The notes under the pieces: model-generated
Database searches by the model: none
The model's input: only the letters and a program-made list of their open reading frames with translations
Told to the model about the DNA's origin: nothing
Shown: positions 35,035-44,200 of the stretch, in pieces
Position numbering within the stretch: the stretch's first letter is position 1
Layout of the letters: each line of letters opens with the position of its first letter
From: an uncultured cyanobacterium
GTDB taxonomy: Bacteria > Cyanobacteriota > Cyanobacteriia > CACIAM-69d
DNA: 54,654 nucleotides
Direction of reading: 5' to 3'
NCBI GenBank assembly: GCA_937883785.1
Contig: CALGDE010000016.1
Coordinates: 1-54,654 of the forward strand
Made by a program: the position numbers and the translations under genes

Positions 35035-35670
35035 TTGGCTATTGTTCGAGTTCGAGAGCACGTTAATCCCCTAGGTATTCGGTTCAGTAAGGCGATCGCC
35101 CCGCCGAAATGGGAAGAGATTTTTGATGCAATGGATCATCCGTGGCATCTGGATATTGGCTGTGCTCGGGGATATTTTCCGCTGAAGATGGCAACGGAAC
35201 GCCCTGACTGGAATGTGGTGGGGCTAGAAATTCGTGAGCCGTTAGTGGATCGGGCAAACCAGTGGCGCGATGAAGCTGGGTTGCGAAACTTGCATTACCT
35301 GTCCTGCAACGCCAACAACTCGGTGCGTCCAATTTTAGAATCGCTGCCGAAGGGGGCAGTGAAGTTGGTGTCCGTGCAGTTTCCTGACCCTTGGTTCAAA
35401 AAGCGACACCAAAAACGGCGAGTGGTGCAGCCGCCTTTGGTAGACGAGCTAGCGACATTTTTGCAGGTGGGAGCGCAGGTGTTTTTGCAGTCCGATGTGG
35501 AAGAAGTGGCGCGGGAAATGGGCGATCGCTTCGCCGCTAATCCGGCATTTCAGAAAACCCACGATGGCGATTGGCTACCAGACAACCCACTGCCGGTGCG
35601 CACGGAGCGAGAAATTTCAGTCATTAAACAGGGGCTGCCAGTATATCGAACCCAGCTAGAACGGGTTTGA
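35035..35670 (+). CDS. trmB: tRNA (guanine-N7-)-methyltransferase
   Basis: Methylates G46 of tRNAs using S-adenosylmethionine. 211 residues, the usual size. Motifs: HLDIGCARGYFPLKMA (SAM-binding; usual DIGCGxGxF with Ala for Gly), VVGLEIREPLVDRA, and the family hallmark QFPDPWFKKRHQKRRVVQP. The start codon is TTG at 35035, with AGGAG (35024-35028) 6 bases upstream, and homologues begin at this point. Downstream lies the inverted-repeat cluster at 35686-35978 rather than a clear terminator. Confidence 0.9.
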   Translation: MAIVRVREHVNPLGIRFSKAIAPPKWEEIFDAMDHPWHLDIGCARGYFPLKMATERPDWNVVGLEIREPLVDRANQWRDEAGLRNLHYLSCNANNSVRPILESLPKGAVKLVSVQFPDPWFKKRHQKRRVVQPPLVDELATFLQVGAQVFLQSDVEEVAREMGDRFAANPAFQKTHDGDWLPDNPLPVRTEREISVIKQGLPVYRTQLERV

Positions 35671-35685
35671 GACGACACAAGCAAA

Positions 35686-35853
35686 ACTTACGCAAGACAT
35701 GCTGTTTGAGCCAAAAAACAGTTGCCTCGACTTCCCCACGAACCAAGGGTGGACTGAGGGGGGATCCTTACCATTGAGGCGTTTTGTTTGAAGTTGGGAT
35801 GATGGGGTAAGGGCGATGGGAGCCCTCTGTTGGTAAGGGGGCTTTGCGTAAGT
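35686..35853. mobile_element. MITE-like element with 10-bp terminal inverted repeats
   Basis: ACTTACGCAA (35686-35695) and TTGCGTAAGT (35844-35853) are perfect inverted repeats that bound a 168-base non-coding unit. A 78-codon minus-strand frame fills it but has no protein-like composition. No transposase is present, so it would move in trans. A clear target duplication could not be seen. Confidence 0.55.
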
Positions 35854-35978
35854 GCTGACAAAGTTCCCGACCTCTGGAAATAGGCAAAACGAAATAATCC
35901 GACCTGGAGGCGAGATAACTCCACGTTGGGTGACTTTGTCTTTTGCGATGTCGAAGACAGCTAAGGATTTCTCAGCAC
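35851..35978. repeat. Second inverted-repeat unit nested with the MITE-like element
   Basis: AGTGCTGA (35851-35858) matches TCAGCACT (35971-35978), and GACAAAGT (35857-35864) matches ACTTTGTC (35933-35940). The left arm is continuous (AGTGCTGACAAAGT). The right arm is the same sequence split by about 30 bases, as if something was inserted into one end. Confidence 0.45.
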
Positions 35979-36046
35979 TAAGGGGAAAAGCTGGCGTCAG
36001 CCCTTATTTTTGACGCCGAATATTTTCAACGCTGAATTAAGTCTGC

Positions 36047-36571
36047 CTACCACCAGCGCAGTTGCAAAACAGACTGCCGCGCTAGGGCAATCTCTTCTTC
36101 ATCAATCCAATCCACTTGCTTGTAGGTACCAAATACCCGGTCCCACCAGTCCACAGCCAAACCAAAGTTGTGGTTCCACATGCCGTACTTGTGGTGTACA
36201 TAGTGAACGGGCATGGGCATCCAGAAGCATTTCATGGGGTTTTCGTGCTGAAGCTGGTGGGCATAGGCGGAAAAGGCAGCGAAGACCAATGCCCCCAAAG
36301 ACCAGCCCAGTCCGACGGGGACCGCAATCAAAAACGGCAGAAACATGACCACCAAACTGCCCTTGACATAATCACGGAATTCCCACAGCACCCCTTGTCC
36401 TTCGTTGCGCTTATGGTGGTCCCGGTGGCGCACCAGTAGTTTGCCGTCGCCGGGTTTGTGCATCACTCGGTGCAGCCAATATTCCACTAGGCTTGCCAGC
36501 ACAAAGGCAATGGTGAAGGCGATCGCCCCCCAAATCCAGGCTCCACGGCTAAAAAATTCAGCAAACAGCAT
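36047..36571 (-). CDS. Sterol desaturase / fatty acid hydroxylase family membrane protein
   Basis: 174 residues with helices around residues 10-30 and 75-105 and the three-part His-box array of di-iron membrane hydroxylases: HRVMH (about 34-38), HRDHH (about 49-53), HQLQHEN, then HYVHHKYGMWNHNFG. The final VDWWDRVFGTYK is typical of the fatty-acid-hydroxylase superfamily. The substrate is unknown: a carotenoid, lipid or sterol-like molecule. Being short, it may be a minimal member. The ATG begins with a hydrophobic segment, and homologues usually start so. Confidence 0.82.
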   Translation of the reverse strand: MLFAEFFSRGAWIWGAIAFTIAFVLASLVEYWLHRVMHKPGDGKLLVRHRDHHKRNEGQGVLWEFRDYVKGSLVVMFLPFLIAVPVGLGWSLGALVFAAFSAYAHQLQHENPMKCFWMPMPVHYVHHKYGMWNHNFGLAVDWWDRVFGTYKQVDWIDEEEIALARQSVLQLRWW

Positions 36572-36781
36572 TGGTCACTCCTAACACGTTTCTCCTGACT
36601 GCTCCAAGGGCAGACTCAGGCTATTTTAAGGCACATTTTTCTAAGATGCGTTCTCCCGGGACATTTCTCGATTTGGCAAGGGCGTTTTGAGGGGAGCGCT
36701 GGGGAATGCTTACCAAAACGCTATGGTGAACTGTAGACCGCGACGAAAGATAGACCGCATCAGGGGTAAGAAGGCTTAACC

Positions 36782-37438
36782 ATGGCAATCAATGGGCAAC
36801 CTCAGGTAATTTTTCTCGACGCCGTCGGGACCCTCTTTGGGGTGGCGGGGTCCGTGGGAGAGCAGTACGGCTATATGGCGCGGCAGTTTGGGGCGATCGT
36901 GGATGACTCCCGTCTGAATAGAGAATTTTTTAAGGCGTGGAAAAAAGCATCCCCTTGTGTATTTCCTGGCGTAACCGGCGAAGATCTACAGCGCTGTGAG
37001 TACAGATGGTGGAAAGAGATCGCCCTAACCACTTTCGAAGGGGCAGAGGTGCGCGATCAACTCAAGGATTTCGACGCATTTTTCCAAGACTTATTTGAGT
37101 ATTTCGCCACCGCTGCTCCGTGGTTTGTGTATCCCGAAACGGTGAAAACCCTACGCACTTGGCAAGGTTTGGGCATTGAGCTGGGGATTATTTCCAATTT
37201 TGATACGCGCCTTTACCATGTTTTGAAAACCCTGGAGCTGGTGGACTTTTTCCAAGGCATTACCCTGTCAACGGAGGTGGGGGCGGCAAAGCCCAGCCCG
37301 ATGGTATTTACGGCGGCGCTTCATCGCCATCGCTGTGAGCCAGCGGCGGCGATGCATATTGGCGATAGTTACGAAGACGATTATTTAGGGGCGAAGGGAA
37401 TAGGGATGCAGGCGCGATGGATTCGCCGCAGCTATTAA
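36782..37438 (+). CDS. HAD-superfamily hydrolase (Reg-2-like)
   Basis: 218 residues. HAD motif I reads FLDAVGTLF (nucleophile Asp; the usual second Asp is replaced, as in Reg-2/HDHD3-like proteins), motif II IISNFDTR, motif III GAAKPSPMVF (Lys) and motif IV MHIGDSYEDDYLGAKGIGM. The cap domain contains EYRWWKEI. Probably a small-molecule phosphatase; the substrate is unknown. Its last four bases overlap the end of convergent rsmE. Confidence 0.85.
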   Translation: MAINGQPQVIFLDAVGTLFGVAGSVGEQYGYMARQFGAIVDDSRLNREFFKAWKKASPCVFPGVTGEDLQRCEYRWWKEIALTTFEGAEVRDQLKDFDAFFQDLFEYFATAAPWFVYPETVKTLRTWQGLGIELGIISNFDTRLYHVLKTLELVDFFQGITLSTEVGAAKPSPMVFTAALHRHRCEPAAAMHIGDSYEDDYLGAKGIGMQARWIRRSY

Positions 37439-38208
37439 TTGTCCCGGCTTTCCCATACTGACGCCGCGATCGCCCCCACTGTTATCGCCGCCGTCACGGC
37501 CCGTAAAATCCGCCCGCCCAAGGAAACCGCTTCAAATCCCGCCGCGATCGCCTGATGTTTTTCCCCTTCTGTCCATCCCCCTTCTGGGCCAATGGCGATC
37601 GCCCAATGGGTTGGATTAGCCTGATCGTCCAAAGTGGCTTGCAATGCCGTCAGTAGCGGTCGCCCTTCACCGTATCGCGCCGCGCAAATCAGTTTCTCAA
37701 TGTGCTCATCCCCTTCAATCCACGGTAGTGTCAGCGCCTCAGACCAGGGCATCGGGTCGAGCAACCTGGGTAGAGGCGATCGCTCGCACTGCTCGGCAGC
37801 TTCGGCAATAATCCGCTTCCAGCGCTTGATTTTATTGGAGCCGGGCACCACTACGGTGCGCTCCGTTTGGAGGGGGGCGATCGCCTCTACCCCTAACTCC
37901 GTTAGCTGGCGCAACACCTCATCAAAACCGCCACCTTTAGTAATTGCCACCAACACCGTTACCGGCACCGTGTTATTGGGCTCTTCCAACTGGCCTAAAA
38001 TCTGCCCGCCCTGGTCTAAAAGCTGTACCAGCCACCATCGCCCTGGTCCGAGCTTGTCCAAAGGCTGCACCGGATTTTCAAATATCGCCACAAAGGAATC
38101 TCCCGCCGCCAACCGCAATACCCGCGTTAGGTAGTGACTTTGGTCTGGAGATAGTGCCAGGCGATCGCCCTGAAGCTGATCAGGCGTTACCAGTATCCGC
38201 TGGGGCAT
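37435..38208 (-). CDS. rsmE: 16S rRNA (uracil-1498-N3)-methyltransferase
   Basis: SPOUT-class methyltransferase acting on 16S rRNA U1498. 257 residues. N-terminal PUA-like part (QSHYLTRVLRLAAGDSFV), then LVAITKGGGFDEVLRQLTELGVEAIAPLQTERTVV, and the knot motifs AIAIGPEGGWTEGE and SLGGRILRAVTAAITVGA (the canonical Thr-Glu-Thr is here Val-Thr). Its start lies 29 bases inside the 3' end of the upstream lipoprotein gene, so translation is likely coupled. Confidence 0.93.
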   Translation of the reverse strand: MPQRILVTPDQLQGDRLALSPDQSHYLTRVLRLAAGDSFVAIFENPVQPLDKLGPGRWWLVQLLDQGGQILGQLEEPNNTVPVTVLVAITKGGGFDEVLRQLTELGVEAIAPLQTERTVVVPGSNKIKRWKRIIAEAAEQCERSPLPRLLDPMPWSEALTLPWIEGDEHIEKLICAARYGEGRPLLTALQATLDDQANPTHWAIAIGPEGGWTEGEKHQAIAAGFEAVSLGGRILRAVTAAITVGAIAASVWESRDN

Positions 38209-39760
38209 TGGTCAACTCTGGATAGGAGGCAGTGGGTGCGGTTTCGGGCTCAGCCATTTCCATCTCACCGTCAAGGGCATCGTCAGATTCTTCTGCCGCC
38301 TCAACGGGCATTTCAGAGTCGAGATCCTCTGCCACGGGATCTACCGGCTCTATATCTTGAAACTCTTCATCCTGAGATTCTTCATCCTGAAACTCTTCAT
38401 TTTGAGACTCTGCCGCGATCGCCGCCTCCGGTTCTTCCATATTTGATTCAGTCACTTCTGGCTCAGCAACTTGCGGCTCCACGGGTTCAGGGGCAGCGAT
38501 CGCCGGTTCAACAACCTCTTCATCCGCCTCACGCTCATCCTTTAACGCTGGCTCAATCACTGCCGATGCATCCTCCTTTTCCACCTCGTCGTCTATGTCA
38601 GCCGAGTCAGCCGACTCAGACTCAGTCGCCAGGTCAGCATCGTTATTGTCAACACCAACGGCGGGCGCTGGTTCCGGCGCCGTCACGGATTCTGGCACCG
38701 CCTCAGGTTCAACCGCCCTTTCTGGAACAGTTTCAGGCTCAGAAATGATCTCAGGTTCAGGCTCAACCACAGGATCAGGCACTGGACGTTTGTAATCCGG
38801 GTCGATAATTGCCAAAGCGTCTTCGTAGGGCAGCTCTCCACTTAACAGCTGAGTCAAACCGTCTGCCGCCATTGGGTCAATGTCCACCATTCCAACGGTG
38901 TCGTTGTAAACGTTATCCAAAGGTTCACCGCCGTCTCCCAGCAGTTCCAGCTCCACCCAGTTTTTGCCCTGCTTCAGCCCCTGCAAATACACCGGCTGCC
39001 AGGAGTCCATCACAAAACTTTCCCCATTCACCGTCACCTGCACCCGCCAATCTTCCACCGTCTCATCCTGGCGAGCCACTAAATGCAGCGGCGCATTGGT
39101 TAAATAAAAATCCAGCAACACAGGCTCGCCGCTCACCGTTCCCGCCGGCTGGCTATAGGTCAACAGAGGTTTGCGATCGCTCGGATTATTGCGACGGCTC
39201 GGCTCAAAAATATGGAAGGTGGTTTGAGCATAGGCCCCTTCGTTTTTAAAGCTTTCGTGCCAAGGACGATCCGCAAATGCGCGCAAAGTGTGGGTTCCTG
39301 GCGATAGGTCCCCTAAGCTAATTTCCTCATCCCCATCAAAAATCTCCCCGTAAAACTCATCGTCCACCCACAGATTTAAGTGGGGACCCAGACCTAATTT
39401 TGCATCTTTAAACAGGGGCAATTCCTGCACCGAAAACTTCACCGTCACCGCCGTTGACTTTAGAGTTTCCCCGGCGCGGGGCTCCAAAATTTTCACCTGG
39501 GGCTGGTACCGGTTGAGCTGTTGATTTAATCGTTGAATAAGCTCCGGCGGCGCCGTTTCCTTCACCCGAGTGCTGCGCCGCTCTGCCTTCAGCACCGTTC
39601 CCCCATCATCACGGATGGCATCCACCACCTTCGTCCCGCATCCACTTAAGCCAAACACCAAAATCGCGATCGCCCCCACCAGCACCACGAATCGCCCAAG
39701 CCACCGAAATCCGCTACGTCCCACGTCATCGCGCCAAAACTGCTGCATCATATCCACCAA
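38180..39760 (-). CDS. Lipoprotein with acidic low-complexity C-terminal half
   Basis: 526 residues. An N-terminal signal with lipobox LSGC (FVVLVGAIAILVFGLSGCGTK) predicts lipid anchoring. Residues about 70-310 form a structured beta-rich domain (KILEPRAGETL ... YGEIFDGDEEISLGDLSPGTHTLRAFADRPWHES) that resembles the beta-sandwich surface domains conserved next to rsmE in cyanobacteria, without a named function. The last about 210 residues are highly acidic, with repeated Glu/Pro/Ala/Asp and a 15-bp DNA repeat encoding EEFQDEESQDEEFQDIE. The start may be at Met1, 4 or 5. Confidence 0.75.
   Translation of the reverse strand: MVDMMQQFWRDDVGRSGFRWLGRFVVLVGAIAILVFGLSGCGTKVVDAIRDDGGTVLKAERRSTRVKETAPPELIQRLNQQLNRYQPQVKILEPRAGETLKSTAVTVKFSVQELPLFKDAKLGLGPHLNLWVDDEFYGEIFDGDEEISLGDLSPGTHTLRAFADRPWHESFKNEGAYAQTTFHIFEPSRRNNPSDRKPLLTYSQPAGTVSGEPVLLDFYLTNAPLHLVARQDETVEDWRVQVTVNGESFVMDSWQPVYLQGLKQGKNWVELELLGDGGEPLDNVYNDTVGMVDIDPMAADGLTQLLSGELPYEDALAIIDPDYKRPVPDPVVEPEPEIISEPETVPERAVEPEAVPESVTAPEPAPAVGVDNNDADLATESESADSADIDDEVEKEDASAVIEPALKDEREADEEVVEPAIAAPEPVEPQVAEPEVTESNMEEPEAAIAAESQNEEFQDEESQDEEFQDIEPVDPVAEDLDSEMPVEAAEESDDALDGEMEMAEPETAPTASYPELTNAPADTGNA
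38358..38413. repeat. 15-bp tandem repeat inside the acidic tail
   Basis: Units start at 38358, 38373 and 38388, with a partial fourth at 38403 (TGAAACTCTTCATCC consensus). They encode Asp-Glu-Glu-Phe/Ser-Gln on the minus strand, so copy number can change in frame. Confidence 0.75.
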
Positions 39761-39802
39761 ATCCCATCAAAACGTCCGACGGTAATTCCAAAACCACTCA
39801 AC

Positions 39803-39922
39803 TTTTTACATCCAACTTGTTATATCGGTTTCTACACTGGTTCTTAACTTCGAATGCTTAAATTCGTTTTCTACACCGGTAATTTTTACATCGGGAATCA
39901 GCACCGTCTTTCCACACCAGCA
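39803..39922. repeat. Three diverged 40-bp direct repeats in a divergent promoter region
   Basis: Units at 39803, 39843 and 39883. The first and third share TTTTTACATC at the start, and all three end with TTTCYACACYRG (39829, 39868, 39909). Just beyond, TACCT-TATATAT-AGGTA (39936-39952) is a small palindrome that includes a -10-like TATA. Possible repeated regulator site between the lipoprotein and the 2TM gene. Confidence 0.55.
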
Positions 39923-39969
39923 CGTCTATATCAATACCTTATATATAGGTAAAAGAAAATCAATCTTCC

Positions 39970-40512
39970 ATGAGCCAGCTTGACCCCCAGCCCGATCCTG
40001 CCAATCTTACCCCCAGCGATCGCTCCGCCGTGTCTCCATCCGACTGGTCCTCACCAGATTTAGCCCCCACCGACTTAGCCACCTACGACCAGGATGCGGT
40101 GCAGGAAATCTTGCAGCTTGCCCTGGCAAAACGGGGCGACATTGAAGGCTATTCGCGATCGCAACTCCTAGAGATGGGTCAAGAATTGGGGCTATCCGAA
40201 GCGGATATCACCGCCGCCGAAACAAAATGGCAAGAAATCTACGGCGACCAGGGGGACCGGGCGCGCTTCCAAGCCAGCGAAAAAGCACGGATTCAGCGGC
40301 GGGCAGTAAAGGTGGCGATCGTCACCTTATTCCTCAGCCCAATTAACTGGATTTTGGCCCATCACCTGGACTGGTCACTAATCGTCGCCCTCGTGTGGGG
40401 CTTATTTATCGCCCTCGATGCCTGGAAATCTCAACAGCCGGGCACCGACACCTTTGAAAAGCGCTTCCAGAATTGGCAAAACGACCAGAAAACCATAGAC
40501 GATTGGACCTAA
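39970..40512 (+). CDS. 2TM domain-containing protein
   Basis: 180 residues. A Pro/Ser/Asp-rich N-terminal 35 residues lead to a helical segment (VQEILQLALAKRGDIEGYSRSQLLEMGQELGLSEADITAAETKW) typical of cytosolic shelf-like domains. A 2TM module of two close hydrophobic helices follows (VKVAIVTLFLSPINWILA and LIVALVWGLFIALDAW). The role of 2TM proteins is unknown; some are fused to sensor kinases. The ATG immediately follows AT-rich promoter-like sequence. Confidence 0.8.
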   Translation: MSQLDPQPDPANLTPSDRSAVSPSDWSSPDLAPTDLATYDQDAVQEILQLALAKRGDIEGYSRSQLLEMGQELGLSEADITAAETKWQEIYGDQGDRARFQASEKARIQRRAVKVAIVTLFLSPINWILAHHLDWSLIVALVWGLFIALDAWKSQQPGTDTFEKRFQNWQNDQKTIDDWT

Positions 40513-41259
40513 AAGCCCAATAAAATAAAGGTCTTGTGCCCCAAGCATTATCCTCACCCTAAATTCCACGCTTTACGGATGAAGAGGACTCAAAATATTT
40601 GCAACCCAGACACCTTGTCTGACGCCCCTTTTTCCTGGGAAAAAGCATGTCCCGATCAGAGCTGTGAGGAAGCCGGGGGATTAGGGCTTCCAGCGGCGGT
40701 CACTTATTAGATGGCACTGCCCTAAGGCTCTTGTGCCGTGAAGCATTGACGGCAGGCAAACGAAACAATTCGTTAATATTTCGGCACACCTGTAGGAACC
40801 TCTTTAGGATTGGCACGTCTCTTGTGGAAGAAGAAACTAAGTAGCAGAAATCACATCCTTGCTGATTAGGGAATCTAATCACCACTTAAGAGGTTCAAAT
40901 GTCGCCAGAATCCTTATCTGGCAAGACGTTGCAACACCTTGTTTCAGTAGTGGTTAAGTTATAATCCGCCCAGGCGGAATCTGTTAAGCTCTCCTCGAGA
41001 GTGTCTGCAAGGAAGAGGTGTAGCCTGCTTGATTCTGCTCTCCCCATCTCTGTAGCTTTCACCGTTTCAAAGGTGGATGTTTTGTTTCCCGTTCATTCGT
41101 AGGGAACAGCAAAATTTAAGGCTACAGTGATGGGCAGTAGTTACATCCGATAAACCAAAACCGGTTTAAGACATCGGCACTGGTCACCAATATGACTTCC
41201 GAAAGGAATGGTGAGAGCTCGCTGGTAATTTTCAGACAGTTGATGAGTTGATAAAACCT
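40513..41259. other. Long intergenic region upstream of the giant DUF4347 gene
   Basis: 747 bases with no supported gene. Stable small hairpins: AACGAA-ACAA-TTCGTT near 40759-40774, TCCGCC-CA-GGCGGA at about 40965-40978, and CTCTC-CTC-GAGAG at about 40990-41002. Partial duplications of CTTGTGCC..AAGCATT occur near 40532 and 40730. A 61-codon minus frame (40700-40885) is not convincing. Possibly a long structured 5' leader or an unrecognised small RNA. Confidence 0.4.
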
Positions 41260-44200
41260 ATGGTACAGAACACGGCTCTATTGAAGACTCCTACCGCGAT
41301 CGCAGTAGATCAGGGTAGCTTTTCCGCGCGCCACCTGATTTTCGTTGACGCCAACGTTGACAACCGTCAAAGTTTGCTGGCTAACGTTCCTGCTGGTGCA
41401 GAGGTTGTCGTTCTACAAGACAACGGCATTGGTCAAATTACAAAGGCGATTCAAGCCGAAACTGCGCCCGTTGGCAGCATCCACATTTTCAGTCACGGTA
41501 AGCCTGGTCAATTATTCTTAGGCAATGGCGTCTTAAGTGCAGCCACTCTGTCCCAGGTTGCTCCTCAACTACAAAGCTGGCGCGAGTTCCTAGCCGCCGA
41601 TGCTGACATTCTGTTCTACGGTTGCGAAGTGGCCGCCACCGAAGCCGGTGAGGCGTTCCTAGGTCGCATCCATGAGCTAACTGGCGCAAACATTGCAGCG
41701 TCCAAGACCCTAACCGGTTCCCCCGCTTTGGGTGGAGACGCTGAGCTAGCGTTCCGTTTGGGCGATGTGCGCACTGCCGCCATCAACACCGAGCAGTACG
41801 AGGGTGTGTTGGTTCCTCCCTTCATTACCAGCATTCAGACCTCTGCCGCAGACGGAACCTATGGTCCTGGTGGAACGATTCCCATCACCATTAACTTCAA
41901 CGAGGCTGTTGATATCACCACTGACCTAACGCTGACGTTAGATTCCGGTGGAACGGTTGTTATTCCTGCGGCATCGGTTAATAACAACACCTTTACCCAA
42001 ACCTACACGGTGCCCACTTCAGGCGCAGGTGGAGTAACGATTACTGATGGTATTGACGTTACTGCTGTCACCGGTGCTGTAATTAGTCTGCGGGGTGGTG
42101 GTGCAACAGAGGAAGCAGCAACAACCTTTACAGTGCCGATGGTTGCAGGTACAGACAATATTTCTGGCGATATCAACGTTGATGTCACCACGCCTGTAAT
42201 TGCCACCATCACCACCACGGCGACTAACCCCAGCACTTTGGGTCCTGGCAATCCGATTCCCGTCACCATTACTTTTGATGGTCCCAAGACCTTGGCTGGC
42301 GGCAACTTGGATGTGCTGCTGAATTCTGGCGAAACCATCACGATCGCTCCTTTCACCAACCAAACCTCCGTTTCTGGAACGGTTAACGTTGGCGGAACGG
42401 GTACCGGTACCACCGTTCCTAATCTATCGGTCACCTCTGTGACAGTAGGTGGTGGCGCCACCCTGTCAGATGTGTTCGCCTCCACGACTCTTGCCAACCC
42501 TGTCCTAGCTAACCCGTTGGCTGCTGGGGCGACTGTACCCATCACCACCAATATTCCGACGGGTGTTGGTGTTGATAAGACCGCGCCAGTTGCGCCCTCT
42601 GTTCCTGACCTAGCTGATGCCTCTGACACAGGTCAACTCAACAACGACAACGTTACCAATGACACCACCCCCACCTTCACAGGAACGGCGGAAGCAGGTG
42701 CAACGGTTCAGCTTCGTCTAGGTGGCACCAACATTACTGGTGCAACTGCAGTTGCCGATGCTGGCGGAGCTTGGTCAATCACGGTTCCTACCGCTCTGGC
42801 GCCTGGAGCTGCGTTGGCAATTGATGCGATCGCCACAGACGCTGCGGGGAACGTTAGTACCGATTCGGGTGATTTGGCGGTTAACCTCGACACCACTGCT
42901 CCGCTAGCGCCTGGTGCCCCTGACCTGCAGGTTGGTTCAGACTCGAACGTCAATAATGACAACGTCACCAACGTTGCCAACCCCATCTTTGATGTGACCA
43001 CTAACGTGGTTGCCACTGATACGGTAGAGATTCTTAATGGCGCCACAGTGCTGGGAAGTGTCGTATCCGGTGGTACCACTGCCAACGTAACGGCCACTGG
43101 AATTGCCGAGGGTACTTATTCCGTGACGGCACGGGTTACGGACCTAGCAGGTAACGTAGGTCCTATTGGGACTGCTTTAAACCCTGTTGTAATTGACCGT
43201 ACAGCACCGGTTCCCACGATTACTGTTGCAGCGGGTCAAGCCGATCCCACCAACGTGGCGACCCCCGTCAACTTCACCGTTACCTTCACCGAAGATGTGA
43301 CGGGATTCGATAACGCCGATATTACTGGTGAAGGCTTTACTAACCTGGGCGGCACAGCCGCTGGAGCTGTAACCGGCGGACCCAGCGTATACAACGTTGC
43401 GGTCACTGGCGCCACCGGAACTAACAACAACGCCACTGTAACGGTGGGCACTATCGCAGCAAATGCAGCGATCGACCTGGCAGGAAACAACAGTGCCGCA
43501 TCGGTCAACACCGACAACACTGTTGCTGTTGACAACCAGGCTCCTACGGTTACAGACGTGGCTGTAGCCCCGACCACTGGCACCCTGGGCATTGGCGGTA
43601 CTGCAGCCTTGACAGTGACCTTCGATGAAGCCCCGATTTTGTCGGCAGGCGCCACCCTTTCTCTACCAATCGATCTTGACACCGCCACGGGTGTTAATCC
43701 TCGATTGGTGCCTTTGACGATTGCTGGAACCACCGCAACGGGAACCTACACCGTTGAGGCTGGCGATGTAGAAGATGACTTGAAATCTGCTAATGCCTTG
43801 GTGTTGACCGGCGGGACGCTCCAGGACGCAGCAGGCAATGCTGTCAACCTAGCCCTTGCCACTGGTAATGGTGATGCTGCAGCTCTGGAGAACTCCAGCA
43901 ACACTGTTGTCATTGACGGTACTGCACCTACAGTTACCAACATCGACTCGACTACCGCTGCTGGCACCTTAGCGGTGGGCGGAACTGCCAACATTACGGT
44001 CACCTTCAGCGATGCCGTGACCTTATCCACTGGTGGCAGCTTGACGGCGACCGTTGATGCCTCGTCGACGCCTATCCCTTTGACTGTTGCTGGAACTACT
44101 GCAACGGGAACCTACACCGTAGTGGCTGGCGATTCGAGCCCTGACTTGAACGTTACAGCGTTGAACTTAACTGGCACACTGACTGAAGCCAGTGGTAACG

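Noticed and set aside
35688-35924. 78-codon minus-strand frame
   Set aside because: Coextensive with the MITE-like inverted-repeat unit and lacks protein-like features.
40700-40885. 61-codon minus-strand frame
   Set aside because: GTG start without ribosome site; lies in a hairpin-rich intergenic region; no family.
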